Source of the DNA: Rugamonas violacea
GTDB taxonomy: Bacteria > Pseudomonadota > Gammaproteobacteria > Burkholderiales > Burkholderiaceae_D
Length of the DNA: 32,050 bases
Assembly: GCF_016461825.1 (NCBI RefSeq)
Contig: NZ_JAEMNU010000003.1
Coordinates: 78,904-110,953 of the forward strand
Direction of reading: 5' to 3'
Shown here: positions 9,822 through 17,246 of the stretch, in pieces
Numbering within the stretch: the stretch's first letter is position 1
Layout of the letters: each line of letters opens with the position of its first letter
Program-made: the position numbers and the translations under genes
The notes under the pieces: generated by a model
Database searches by the model: none
Told to the model about the DNA's origin: nothing
What the model saw: only the letters and a program-made list of their open reading frames with translations

Positions 9822-10616
9822 ATGATAAGTACTGATGTTACTACGCCCATGCCTGACGGTGATGGCATCACGTCTGAGTTGCTCCGGGTTGTCGTGACCA
9901 AGTGGCATGACAAAGAGCAAGAAAAAGTGAACCGGTTCCTGGAACAATGGGTTCGGATGATTAAGGATGAGTTGAGGGAAAAGGAAGCTACCATCCTTGA
10001 AATAATGGCCCGCCTTGACCTCCACGACGAGAAAATTGCAGAGCGTGTGCAGAGCAAGGAATATCAAAGTCTTATAAGGAAAACTTTTCGGGAGTGGGCC
10101 GGTGCCGAAAGCGAAAGCAAGCGCGTCTGGATTCGAAACATTCTTGCGAACGCGGCAGCATCAGCGTTGTCTAGCGATGACGTCATCCGATTGTTCATCG
10201 ACTGGCTAGGGTTATACTCTGAATTGCACTTTCAGGTTATCGCTAAAATATATGAAGTTGGTGAAAGAGGAATCTCTCGGGGAGGTGTTTGGCATTCGTT
10301 AGCCAAGCCTACGGTTCGAGAGGACTCAGCGGATGCCGACCTGTACAAGCTTCTGATACGAGACCTTTCTACAGGAGGTATAATTCGTCAGCATCGCGAA
10401 ACGGATTATTCTGGCAATTTTATTCCGAAACAGCCAGCTAAGAAGGCTCCTGCAGGGGCGAGTAAGGTATTGACTTCGGCCTTTGACGTGAATGACCTTT
10501 ATGAATTGACCGAGTTGGGAAAACAGTTTGTCCATTACGCAATGTCTGATTTGCCATTGAAAGTAGAGTACAGTTATACGCCCGACAATCAGACTGGAAG
10601 TGAGAGAAGCGAATGA
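9822..10616 (+). CDS. Uncharacterised coiled-coil/helical protein with a winged-helix-like C-terminus, partner of the TIR gene
   Basis: 264 residues; I do not recognise the family. Residues 16-90 are strongly charged and predicted helical (KWHDKEQEKVNRFLEQ, DELREKEATILEIMARL), consistent with a coiled coil. Residues 95-145 hold a second helical block (ESKRVWIRNILANAA, DDVIRLFIDWLGLYSELHF). The C-terminus contains LYELTELGKQFVHYAM, the kind of segment that closes a winged-helix fold. There are no membrane helices and no obvious catalytic motif. ATG 9822 has AAAGG nearby; TTG 9786 is an in-frame alternative. It overlaps the TIR gene by four bases (ATGA), which implies coupled translation in a fixed ratio. 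A sensor, adaptor or regulator for the TIR protein is a plausible but unproven role. Confidence 0.72.
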   Translation: MISTDVTTPMPDGDGITSELLRVVVTKWHDKEQEKVNRFLEQWVRMIKDELREKEATILEIMARLDLHDEKIAERVQSKEYQSLIRKTFREWAGAESESKRVWIRNILANAAASALSSDDVIRLFIDWLGLYSELHFQVIAKIYEVGERGISRGGVWHSLAKPTVREDSADADLYKLLIRDLSTGGIIRQHRETDYSGNFIPKQPAKKAPAGASKVLTSAFDVNDLYELTELGKQFVHYAMSDLPLKVEYSYTPDNQTGSERSE

Positions 10617-11395
10617 TTTTTCTGTCGCATAATAACAAAGATAAACCTGTAATTGAACAATTCGCGATAAAGCTTCGCGAGGTATTTGGCCAAGAGAATA
10701 TATTTTACGATTCGTGGGCAATTCAACCGGGTGACGGCATCATCGATAAAATGAATACCGGCATCGAGTCGTGTAAGTATTTCCTATTTTTCGTGTCGAA
10801 GAATAGCCTTGCAAGCAACATGGTTAAACTAGAGTGGCAAAACGCTTTGGTCAAAGCTGCAGGTGGAAGTATAAAATTTATTCCAATTCGGATCGATGGT
10901 AGCGATATGCCTGCGCTACTTCTTCAGACTCTGTATATAGACCTTTTTGGCGCTGGGCTTGATGTTGCTATTCGCCAGACGCTTGACGTTGTTTCCGGAA
11001 AAAATACATATACCGCAGAAAACACGACGTTTTCGAACTTGCATGCGAAAATTCGTGTTAATGGGCTTGTCTGGGAGGTGACTGTTGAGGCGACGCAATT
11101 CATGTCTCCGATCAGTAGCTTTATGCTTTTCTTCACAAATGACTTGAGCAACTTCGTATTTGGAATGCCGGGTGAATCTGCATACAAGAGCAGTGAGCCG
11201 TTCCCTATGACGCTGGCAGACGGACGCGAAGGATTCGGAAAGCTTCTGGGGCTGGACCGGGCTACTGTGCCGGGCCATCCTGTTGTTATGTGCGTGACTT
11301 GCCCTGAAGGTGTTGCGATACCCCTCCTTGTTGTGATGCATGAGGTATCGAAAGGTCAGTTTAAGAGCATACCAATGACAATGATTACCGGCTGA
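10613..11395 (+). CDS. TIR-domain protein with a C-terminal domain of unknown function
   Basis: 260 residues. Residues 1-125 are a TIR domain: MIFLSHNNKDK (first strand and box 1), NIFYDSWAIQPGDGI (box 2 region), FLFFVSKNSLASNMVKLEW with Glu74 in the position of the catalytic glutamate of NAD-cleaving TIRs, and FIPIRIDG. Residues 130-260 form a beta-rich domain I do not recognise (HAKIRVNGLVWEVTVEA; PVVMCVTCPEGVAIPLLVV), perhaps an effector or binding module. It overlaps the upstream helical gene by four bases, so the two make one unit. A role in NAD depletion or in making a nucleotide signal during phage infection is inferred from the domain, the intact Glu and the neighbouring Thoeris-like pair. 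Confidence 0.82.
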   Translation: MIFLSHNNKDKPVIEQFAIKLREVFGQENIFYDSWAIQPGDGIIDKMNTGIESCKYFLFFVSKNSLASNMVKLEWQNALVKAAGGSIKFIPIRIDGSDMPALLLQTLYIDLFGAGLDVAIRQTLDVVSGKNTYTAENTTFSNLHAKIRVNGLVWEVTVEATQFMSPISSFMLFFTNDLSNFVFGMPGESAYKSSEPFPMTLADGREGFGKLLGLDRATVPGHPVVMCVTCPEGVAIPLLVVMHEVSKGQFKSIPMTMITG

Positions 11396-11444
11396 TGTCG
11401 CTTTCAGCAGTTTTCAATAAATCGACTCTCCCTTTAGATGAATA

Positions 11445-11468
11445 GAGCCACGCCTATGGTTGTGGCTC
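11445..11468. other. Inverted repeat after the TIR gene
   Basis: Perfect 7-bp arms GAGCCAC and GTGGCTC with a 10-base loop, between the TIR gene and the tail of the integrase relic. It could slow transcription between these converging genes, but neither side has a good run of U's, so it is not called as an intrinsic terminator. Confidence 0.3.
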
Positions 11469-11514
11469 CACTCATTGTTGAACTCAGCAACCGTAGAGAA
11501 TTTACTCGTAGGCG

Positions 11515-12870
11515 CTACCTGTGCATAGAAATTATCTGCGCGCCAATTTTGAGATTATCTAAGTAGTCGGCCCAGCGTTGCATCATTTCACGACGTGCTG
11601 GTAAATGGCTGGTTCGATTGTAGGCGCGTCCGTTGGGATCTTTGACGGCGTGAGCAAGTTGATGCTAAATTAAATCGACACGCTCGCCTAGCACCTCGGC
11701 CATAATTGTGCGCGCCATGGCGCGGAAGCCCTGGGCAGTCATCATCTCCTTGCTATAACCCAAGCCCCTTAGCGCTGCATTGACGGTGTTTTCGCTCATG
11801 CACCGGTCGGTGGTGCGTATGCTTGGAAATACAAACTTCGTGTGGCCGGACAACGGCAACACCGAACGTAGGATTTCCACTGCTTGCGTTGATAGGGGCA
11901 CGATGTGATCGTTGTCCATTTTCATTTTTTGACCGGATATGCGCCACTCGGCCGCTTCTAGATTGATCTCGGCCCATTCTGCTGCGCGCAATTCGCCTGG
12001 GCGGACGAACACCAGCGGCGACAGTTTCAATGCCGCTATCGCATACGGATGGCCGCTGTAGCCGTGAATGGAGCGTAATAGGGCGCCGACCTGTTTGGGT
12101 TCCGTGATATCGGCAAAATGTCCCTTTTTCGGCACTGCCAGAGCGCCCTTCAAGTCGACAGTAACGTCACGGCTTGCAAAGCCGCTGGCTACGGCGAAGC
12201 GGAACACTTGTCCGCAAATTTGCTTGACGCGATGCGCCGAATCGATCACGCCGCGATCTTCGATTTTTTGTAAAGCCGACAGTACGTCACGCGGAGTAAT
12301 CGCAGAAATCGGTTTCTTCCCGATGAAGGGAAAAACATTGTTACTCAGCCAGTTCATCACGTTCTCTTGGGTGATGGATGCACGGTCAGGCGCTGTTTGG
12401 GTTAACCATGCGCGCGCCACGATTTCAAAGGCGGGACCCTGGAAAAACCGTCGTTCCCGGGCAGGTCGGAATCCATACCCCGCATGACCATTGGCTCAGC
12501 ATGGATTCCCGCCTGCGCGGGAACGACAATTTAGTGGTTTTTCGAAGTGCCCAGGTGGGTGCTGCGGCCGAAATCTTCGTTCGCTTGTCGTCCTGTTTTT
12601 CCTGGCTAGGGTCGATGCCGTCCGCAAGTAGTTCTCTTGCTTCCTCCCCCGGCGTTTGCGCGATTTGGCAAGCGTGACCGCTGGATAGGCACCTAGTTAG
12701 ACGCCTAGCGCCAAGGTTTTTTTCTCAGCAAAACGATAGTTCATTCGCCAGTACTTGCCTATCGCTTTCACCAAAAGGATCATGCTGTGTCCGTCGGTGT
12801 ACTTGTCGCCTGCGGGCGCGCCGCTGTGCTTGACCTGTCTGACGAGCGTGTCTGTTGGGGCCAGGGCGCC
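11515..12870 (-). pseudogene. Tyrosine integrase (P4-type, DUF4102 arm-binding domain), multiply disrupted
   Basis: Read on the minus strand, the N-terminal arm-binding domain is clear (APTDTLVRQVKHSG, DGHSMILLVKAIGKYW, KKTLALGV) but ends at a stop at 12697-12699. Just beyond the stop the sequence resumes as YPAVTLAKSRKRRG, shifts frame, then reads EEARELLADGIDPSQEKQ. A palindromic repeat (12442-12543) interrupts the linker. The catalytic core then runs from about 12435 (FEIVARAWLTQ ... RPGELRAAEW) to a TAG at 11665-11667 where the family normally has Glu in VDLIEHQLAH. Beyond it the frame continues HQLAHAVKDPNGRAYNRTSH, including the nucleophile Tyr, to a stop at 11515. The HGFR histidine is also replaced (AQGFRAMA). 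The enzyme cannot be made intact. A clear ATG for the N-terminus was not found. Confidence 0.85.
12442..12543. repeat. REP/MITE-like palindromic element inside the integrase relic
   Basis: Two imperfect arms of about 29 bases face each other: the left arm at 12450-12479 (GTCGTTCCCGGGCAGG...) and the right arm at 12499-12527 (...CCTGCGCGGGAACGAC). Outer 8-bp ends GAAAAACC and GGTTTTTC (12442-12449 and 12536-12543) are also inverted. The GGAATCC/GGATTCC inner part resembles dispersed repeats found in many proteobacterial genomes. It interrupts the integrase reading frame between its arm-binding and core domains, so it arrived after the island. Confidence 0.72.
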
Positions 12871-12905
12871 TCCGTTGTCGGTCTCTGGTTTTAGGTTCGA
12901 AAGAA

Positions 12906-12938
12906 GTACCAACAAAAGCACCAAGAAAATGTTGGTAT
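12906..12938. repeat. Repeated ACCAA motifs upstream of the integrase, possible arm-type sites
   Basis: Two adjacent 12-mers, GTACCAACAAAA (12906-12917) and GCACCAAGAAAA (12918-12929), match at 10 of 12 positions. An inverted partial copy, GTTGGTAT, follows at 12931-12938. They lie between the tRNA terminator and the N-terminus of the integrase relic, where arm-type integrase binding sites are expected. Function is inferred from position and repetition only. Confidence 0.4.
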
Positions 12939-12969
12939 CTGATGCTCCCCCTCGGAATGGTTTGGACAA

Positions 12970-13004
12970 CAAAAAACCCGCGCTCCCATGACGGAGGCGG
13001 GTTT
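12970..13004 (-). terminator. Intrinsic terminator downstream of tRNA-Arg
   Basis: Stem of AAACCCGC paired with GCGGGTTT plus an inner CTCC/GGAG pair, one bulged base and a 6-base loop. Read on the minus strand the hairpin is followed by TTTTTTGTTG, a proper U-tract. It lies 35 bases past the tRNA 3' end and would also shield the tRNA from the island. Confidence 0.75.
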
Positions 13005-13038
13005 GTTGGATTCGATCGGAATTCTTAGAACAACTGTA

Positions 13039-13113
13039 TGGTCCCCCCGACTGGAATCGAACCAGTATCCCACGCTTAGGAGGCATGTGCACTATCCATT
13101 GTGCTACGGGGAG
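13039..13113 (-). tRNA. tRNA-Arg (anticodon CCT)
   Basis: 75 bases on the minus strand fold as a complete cloverleaf: acceptor CTCCCCG with CGGGGGG (one T-G wobble), D stem GCAC/GTGC, anticodon stem CATGC/GCGTG with loop CTCCTAA giving anticodon CCT, T stem ACTGG/CCAGT with loop TTCGATT, discriminator A and an encoded CCA. It reads AGG codons. Its 3' end faces the island with the broken integrase, so it is the likely integration target. A TATAAT box lies 18 bases upstream and an intrinsic terminator follows. Confidence 0.95.
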
Positions 13114-13131
13114 GACACGAAATCGAGCGCA

Positions 13132-13137
13132 ATTATA
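13132..13137 (-). promoter_or_regulatory. -10 box of the tRNA-Arg promoter
   Basis: A perfect TATAAT on the minus strand, 18 bases before the tRNA 5' end. The -35 region is not close to consensus, so the assignment rests on the -10 box and its position. Confidence 0.6.
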
Positions 13138-13256
13138 GCCGACGTATCACGGAATTTGGCCGTGATTGCGCGCCAGTCGGTACAATGCGTGCTTTCCCTC
13201 ATCAAATCGGCGCGGTTTCGTCCTGAACGGGCGCGTTCGAGCATCTCATACTCACT

Positions 13257-15149
13257 ATGGCAGTCATCTCTCTTTCTTCGGCGCAACTGGCGTTCGGCCA
13301 CGTCGCCCTGCTCGACCACGCGGAATTTTCCCTGGAAACGGGCGAGCGCGTCGGCCTGATCGGCCGCAACGGCACCGGCAAGTCCTCCCTCCTGAAGGTC
13401 ATCTCGGGCCGTTTCAAGCTCGACGACGGCTTGTTGACCATGCAGCAAGGCATCCGCATCGCCTACGTCGAGCAGGAGCCGGTGTTCGACCCGGAGATGA
13501 GCGTGTACGACGCCGTCGCCGCCGGCATGGGCGAGCTGCCCGCGCTGCTCAAGGAATACGACGCGCTGACCGGCCAGTTCGGCATGGGCAACGACGACGC
13601 CGTGATGGAACGCATGCACGACGTCCAGGTGCTGCTCGACGCGGCCGACGCCTGGAGCCTGCCGAACAAGGTGGCCACCGTGCTCGACCGGCTGAACCTG
13701 ACCGGCGACATGCTGATGAAGACGCTCTCGGGCGGTATGCAGAAGCGCGTCGCGCTGGCCCGCGCCCTGGTGTCGGCGCCCGAAGTGTTGCTGCTCGATG
13801 AGCCGACCAACCATCTGGATTTCACCTCCATCCTGTGGCTCGAGGGCCTGCTGCGCGATTTCAAGGGCAGCGTGCTGTTCATCACCCACGATCGTAGCTT
13901 CCTCGACAACGTGGCGACCCGCATCATCGAACTCGACCGTGGCCGCCTGCTGTCGTATCCGGGCAACTTCACCGCCTATCAGGTGCGCAAGGAAGAGCAA
14001 CTGGAGATCGAGGAAGTCGAGAACGCCAAGTTCGACAAGTTCCTCGCCCAGGAAGAGGTGTGGATACGCAAGGGCGTCAAGGCGCGCCGCGTGCGCGACG
14101 AGGGCCGCGTGCGCCGCCTTGAGGCCTTGCGCCTGACGCGCGTGGCGCGCCGCGAGCAGCAGGGCCAGGTCAAGCTGGACGTGTCGGCCGGCGAGCGCTC
14201 GGGCAAGATCGTGGCGGACCTGGACAACGTCTCCAAGACCTATGGCGACAAGGTCATCGTGCAGGGCTTCAGCGGCACCATCCTGCGCGGCGACAAGGTC
14301 GGCCTGATCGGCGCCAACGGCGCCGGCAAGACCACGCTGTTGAAGATGATCCTCGGCCAGGAAAGCTCGGACACCGGCAGCATCCGCCTCGGCACCAAGT
14401 TGCAGGTGGCGTACTTCGACCAGATGCGCAGCCAGCTCAACGAGGAGGCCAACCTGATGGAGACCATCGCCCCGGGTAGCGACTGGGTCGAGATCAACGG
14501 CCAGCGGCGCCACGTGATGACCTATCTGAACGACTTCCTGTTCGCCCCCGAGCGGGCCCGCTCGCCGGTCAAGTCCTTGTCCGGCGGCGAGCGCAACCGC
14601 CTGCTGCTGGCGCGCCTGTTCGCCAAGCCGGCCAACGTGCTGGTGCTCGATGAGCCGACCAACGATCTCGACATCGACACCCTGGAGCTGCTGGAAGAAT
14701 TGTTGGAAGACTACACCGGCACCGTTTTCCTGGTCAGCCACGATCGTACCTTCCTCGACAACGTGGTGACCCAGGTCATCGTCGCCGAGGGCGAGGGCAA
14801 GTGGCGCGAGTTCGTCGGCGGCTATACCGACTGGGAACGCGTGCGCACGGTCGCCGCGCCGACCACGCCGGCCAAGGCTGCGGCCAAGGCCGAGCCGGCC
14901 GCCGCGCCCGCCGCCAAGGCGAAAAAGCTCAGCTTCAAGGAGCAGCGCGAACTCGACGAGCTGCCCAAGCTGATCGCCGCCCTGGAGGACGAGCAGAGCG
15001 CGTTGGCGCTGCAGTTGTCCGACCCGGACTTCTACAAGAAGAACGCGGCCGAGTCCAAGCGCATCCAGGGCAGGGTCAGTGAAATCGAAGGCGAGCTGCT
15101 GCTGGCGCTGGAGAAATGGGAGCAGATCGAGGCGCGCAGCAAGGGCTGA
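13257..15149 (+). CDS. uup: ABC-F family ATPase Uup
   Basis: A 630-residue protein with two ABC ATPase domains and no membrane segments. Walker A loops are GRNGTGKS (residues 36-43) and GANGAGKT (352-359). Signature motifs are LSGGM (157-161) and LSGGE (441-445), each followed by a Walker B ending LLLDEPTNHLD or LVLDEPTNDLD. A linker near 240-310 joins the domains, and the C-terminus has an Ala/Pro/Lys-rich hinge followed by a coiled coil, the feature that separates Uup from EttA and other ABC-F proteins. Uup acts on ribosomes and influences transposon excision and replication-linked DNA metabolism. A weak promoter-like pair (TTGGCC, 19 bases, TACAAT at 13181-13186) lies upstream, where the divergent tRNA promoter also lies. 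Confidence 0.93.
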   Translation: MAVISLSSAQLAFGHVALLDHAEFSLETGERVGLIGRNGTGKSSLLKVISGRFKLDDGLLTMQQGIRIAYVEQEPVFDPEMSVYDAVAAGMGELPALLKEYDALTGQFGMGNDDAVMERMHDVQVLLDAADAWSLPNKVATVLDRLNLTGDMLMKTLSGGMQKRVALARALVSAPEVLLLDEPTNHLDFTSILWLEGLLRDFKGSVLFITHDRSFLDNVATRIIELDRGRLLSYPGNFTAYQVRKEEQLEIEEVENAKFDKFLAQEEVWIRKGVKARRVRDEGRVRRLEALRLTRVARREQQGQVKLDVSAGERSGKIVADLDNVSKTYGDKVIVQGFSGTILRGDKVGLIGANGAGKTTLLKMILGQESSDTGSIRLGTKLQVAYFDQMRSQLNEEANLMETIAPGSDWVEINGQRRHVMTYLNDFLFAPERARSPVKSLSGGERNRLLLARLFAKPANVLVLDEPTNDLDIDTLELLEELLEDYTGTVFLVSHDRTFLDNVVTQVIVAEGEGKWREFVGGYTDWERVRTVAAPTTPAKAAAKAEPAAAPAAKAKKLSFKEQRELDELPKLIAALEDEQSALALQLSDPDFYKKNAAESKRIQGRVSEIEGELLLALEKWEQIEARSKG

Positions 15150-15203
15150 GCGTCGCCGCGCCGCGCCACTTGGTGCGGCGCAACAAAAAATTCCGGCGCG
15201 GCA

Positions 15204-15232
15204 TAGGCAGGGCGGGTTGCATCAAATATAAT
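15204..15232 (+). promoter_or_regulatory. Sigma-70-type promoter before the CPBP protease/exopolysaccharide genes
   Basis: TAGGCA (15204-15209), a 17-base spacer, then a perfect TATAAT (15227-15232). Transcription would start near 15239, giving a leader of about 58 bases before ATG 15297. It probably feeds the protease, epsL and the sugar-phosphate transferase, which follow with small gaps. Confidence 0.6.
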
Positions 15233-15296
15233 GATGCCATCTCAATCCGCCGGAACGCCATGCCGCCAACCTTCCTCGCCACCGCGCCGGGCCGCC

Positions 15297-15959
15297 ATGT
15301 TTGAGCGCGCCACCCTGGCGCGCGTGCTGCCCTTCGCCATCTACATGGCCTTCATCGCTATCGCCGACCTGCTCGGCCGTCTGGGCTGGAGCGGCGCGGA
15401 ACTGCGCTGGTTATATCCGATCAAAATCGCCGCCGTGCTGGCCGCCCTGGTTTATTACCGGCGCAGCTACGTCGAACTATTGCCGGCGCGGCCGGACTGG
15501 CGCGCCGTCGCCGCCGCCGTCGCCGCCGGTCTGCTGGTGTTCCTGTTGTGGATCAATCTCGACGCCCCCTGGATGGCGCTGGGCGGCTCGGCCGGCTTCG
15601 ATCCGCGCACCGACGGGCAAATCGACTGGACGCTGGTGGCGTTGCGCCTGCTCGGCGCGGCCGTGGTGGTGCCGGTGATGGAGGAATTGTTCTGGCGTTC
15701 CTTCCTCATGCGCTGGATCGAGCGCGCCGATTTCCTGAACGTGAACCCCGCGCACGTTAGATTTAAAGCTTTTATTGTCACTGTGATATTATTCGGTTTC
15801 GAGCACAGTTTGTGGCTTGCCGGCATCGTTGCCGGCGCCGCCTATAGCGTCTTGTATATGCGTAGCCGTAGCCTGTGGACAGCCGTGCTGGCGCACGCCG
15901 TGACCAACGGCGTGCTCGGCGTTTGGATAATTTTTACTGCCCACTGGACTTACTGGTAA
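15297..15959 (+). CDS. CPBP-family (CAAX protease-related) intramembrane metalloprotease, exosortase-locus type
   Basis: 220 residues, several hydrophobic segments. The catalytic signature is complete: EELFWR (Glu129, Glu130, Arg134), FEHSLW with His170, and HAVTN with His200 and Asn204. Proteases of this kind are repeatedly found with exosortase/PEP-CTERM exopolysaccharide genes, as here, though their substrate is not known. It sits in the inner membrane. ATG 15297 is preferred because the first membrane segment starts soon after it. A frame-compatible ATG at 15231 overlaps the promoter -10 box and adds a low-complexity tail, so it is unlikely. epsL follows after 14 bases. Confidence 0.85.
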   Translation: MFERATLARVLPFAIYMAFIAIADLLGRLGWSGAELRWLYPIKIAAVLAALVYYRRSYVELLPARPDWRAVAAAVAAGLLVFLLWINLDAPWMALGGSAGFDPRTDGQIDWTLVALRLLGAAVVVPVMEELFWRSFLMRWIERADFLNVNPAHVRFKAFIVTVILFGFEHSLWLAGIVAGAAYSVLYMRSRSLWTAVLAHAVTNGVLGVWIIFTAHWTYW

Positions 15960-15973
15960 TATTGTTAATTGCC

Positions 15974-17230
15974 ATGAATAGTCGTTTCCCCACCCAAAGA
16001 CGAATGACAATGTTGAGCTCCTTGCGAAAAAACTTCGATAGCCTGCCGGTGGTGCGCCACTGCTCTCCGCTCGCCTTGTTGCTGGGCAGCCTGTTCAGCG
16101 CGCCCGCGACGGCCGCCCTGAGCGACACCCTGCAACCGTTCGTCGGCATCTCTTACGTGCACGACGACAACCTGTTCCGCGTGCCGGATCGGCAGGGGCC
16201 GGGCGGACCGGAGTCGGACAACACCAAGATGCTGGTGGCCGGCCTGGCCGTCGAGCGTCCGATCGGGCGCCAGACGCTGATCGCCTCGGCCAAGGTGACC
16301 CGGGTCGACTTTAGCCGCTTCGATCAACTCAACTATGTCGGCAAGGACGCCAACGCCACCTTGAACTGGCAGCTCGGCAACCATTTCGAGGGCGCGCTGG
16401 GCGGCACTTACAACGAGACCTTGTCCTCGTTCAGCGATTTCCACTCGACCGAGAAGAACATCCGCGGCGCCCGCGGCGGCTTCCTCGACGCCAACTGGCG
16501 GCTGCACCCCAGTTGGCGCCTGCACAGCCGCGTCGGCCGCGACAAGTACGACTATTCGCTGGCCTCGCAGAGCTACCTCGACCGCAATGAAAACCGTGGC
16601 GAGCTCGGCATTGACTACCTGGCCGCCAGCGGCAGCACGATCGGTCTGCTGGTGCGCCGCTTGAAGGGCAGTTATCCGCACCCGCTGCGCTTCGGCCCCT
16701 TCGTCGACGACGAGAGTTTCAAACAGGACGATGTGCAGTTGAAGGTGTATTGGAACTACAGCGCGGCGACCCAGCTGCGCTTCCAGGGTGGCCGCTCGAA
16801 GCGCAGCCACACCCTGTTCTCGCAGCGCGATTCGAGCGGCGTGCAGGGCCGGCTCGACGTCACCTGGCTGCCGACGGCCGGCGTGCGGCTGGTCGGCTCC
16901 GGCTGGCGCGAGTTCCAGCCCTTCGAGGGCAACAACGCCAGTTACAGCCTGAGCAAGGGCACCAGCCTGGCGGCGACCTGGGTCAACACGAGCAAGATCT
17001 CGACCCAGGCCAGCCTGCGCTACGCCAAGCGCGAATTCGCCGGCCTGATCAACGCCACCGCGAACGTGCAGGACAGCACCCGCACGGCCACGCTGGGCGT
17101 CAACTACGCGCCGCTGCGCAGCGTGCAGTTGGGCGCCTCCTTGAACCACGACGCGCGCAGTGGTCAGTCGGCCTTCACCACCCCGTATCGGTCCAACAGC
17201 GTTTCGCTTAGTGCGAACGTTCAGTTCTAA
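15974..17230 (+). CDS. epsL: EpsL-type outer-membrane beta-barrel protein of the exopolysaccharide locus
   Basis: 418 residues from ATG 15974; ATG 16004 and ATG 16010 are in-frame alternatives and 16004 has AAAGACGA before it. A signal peptide is visible (SPLALLLGSLFSAPATAALSDT, cleavage near ATA/AL). The mature part begins LQPFVGISYVHDDNLFR and consists of alternating polar and hydrophobic strands with many aromatic ends, finishing VSLSANVQF. The terminal Phe is the outer-membrane-barrel recognition signal. EpsL-type proteins are encoded in Methylobacillus-like eps operons and are thought to help move the polymer across the outer membrane. The position between the protease and the initiating transferase fits. 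Confidence 0.85.
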   Translation: MNSRFPTQRRMTMLSSLRKNFDSLPVVRHCSPLALLLGSLFSAPATAALSDTLQPFVGISYVHDDNLFRVPDRQGPGGPESDNTKMLVAGLAVERPIGRQTLIASAKVTRVDFSRFDQLNYVGKDANATLNWQLGNHFEGALGGTYNETLSSFSDFHSTEKNIRGARGGFLDANWRLHPSWRLHSRVGRDKYDYSLASQSYLDRNENRGELGIDYLAASGSTIGLLVRRLKGSYPHPLRFGPFVDDESFKQDDVQLKVYWNYSAATQLRFQGGRSKRSHTLFSQRDSSGVQGRLDVTWLPTAGVRLVGSGWREFQPFEGNNASYSLSKGTSLAATWVNTSKISTQASLRYAKREFAGLINATANVQDSTRTATLGVNYAPLRSVQLGASLNHDARSGQSAFTTPYRSNSVSLSANVQF

Positions 17231-17246
17231 GTATTGAAAAGTTAAC

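Larger units (their letters stand above)
7800..13038. mobile_element. AT-richer genomic island beside tRNA-Arg(CCT), carrying defence genes
   Basis: Base composition and codon use change sharply just after the Rid gene and change back at the tRNA. Inside are a serine-recombinase remnant, a Thoeris-like pair, a second TIR pair and a broken tyrosine integrase pointing away from the 3' end of the tRNA, the usual layout of an island inserted at a tRNA. I could not find a copy of the tRNA 3' end near 7780-8050, so the left boundary is placed by composition only and the attachment core is unresolved. Confidence 0.65.

Noticed and set aside
12697..13092. A separate 131-codon minus-strand gene running through the tRNA
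   Set aside because: Only its C-terminal half has meaning, as the integrase arm-binding domain; the rest is translated tRNA and terminator sequence.
13104..14741. Long minus-strand open frame across uup and part of the tRNA
   Set aside because: It overlaps a clear ABC-F gene and a tRNA gene; the translation is rich in Val/Ala/His/Gln repeats typical of antisense shadow frames.
15158..15181. Hairpin after uup as a terminator
   Set aside because: The stem has a 3-base bulge and is followed by A's, not T's, on the plus strand; no minus-strand gene would use it.
15206..15220. Sigma-54 promoter (GG and GC elements) before the CPBP protease
   Set aside because: Spacing between GG and GC is 11 bases, not the required 10, while a good sigma-70-type pair overlaps the same place.
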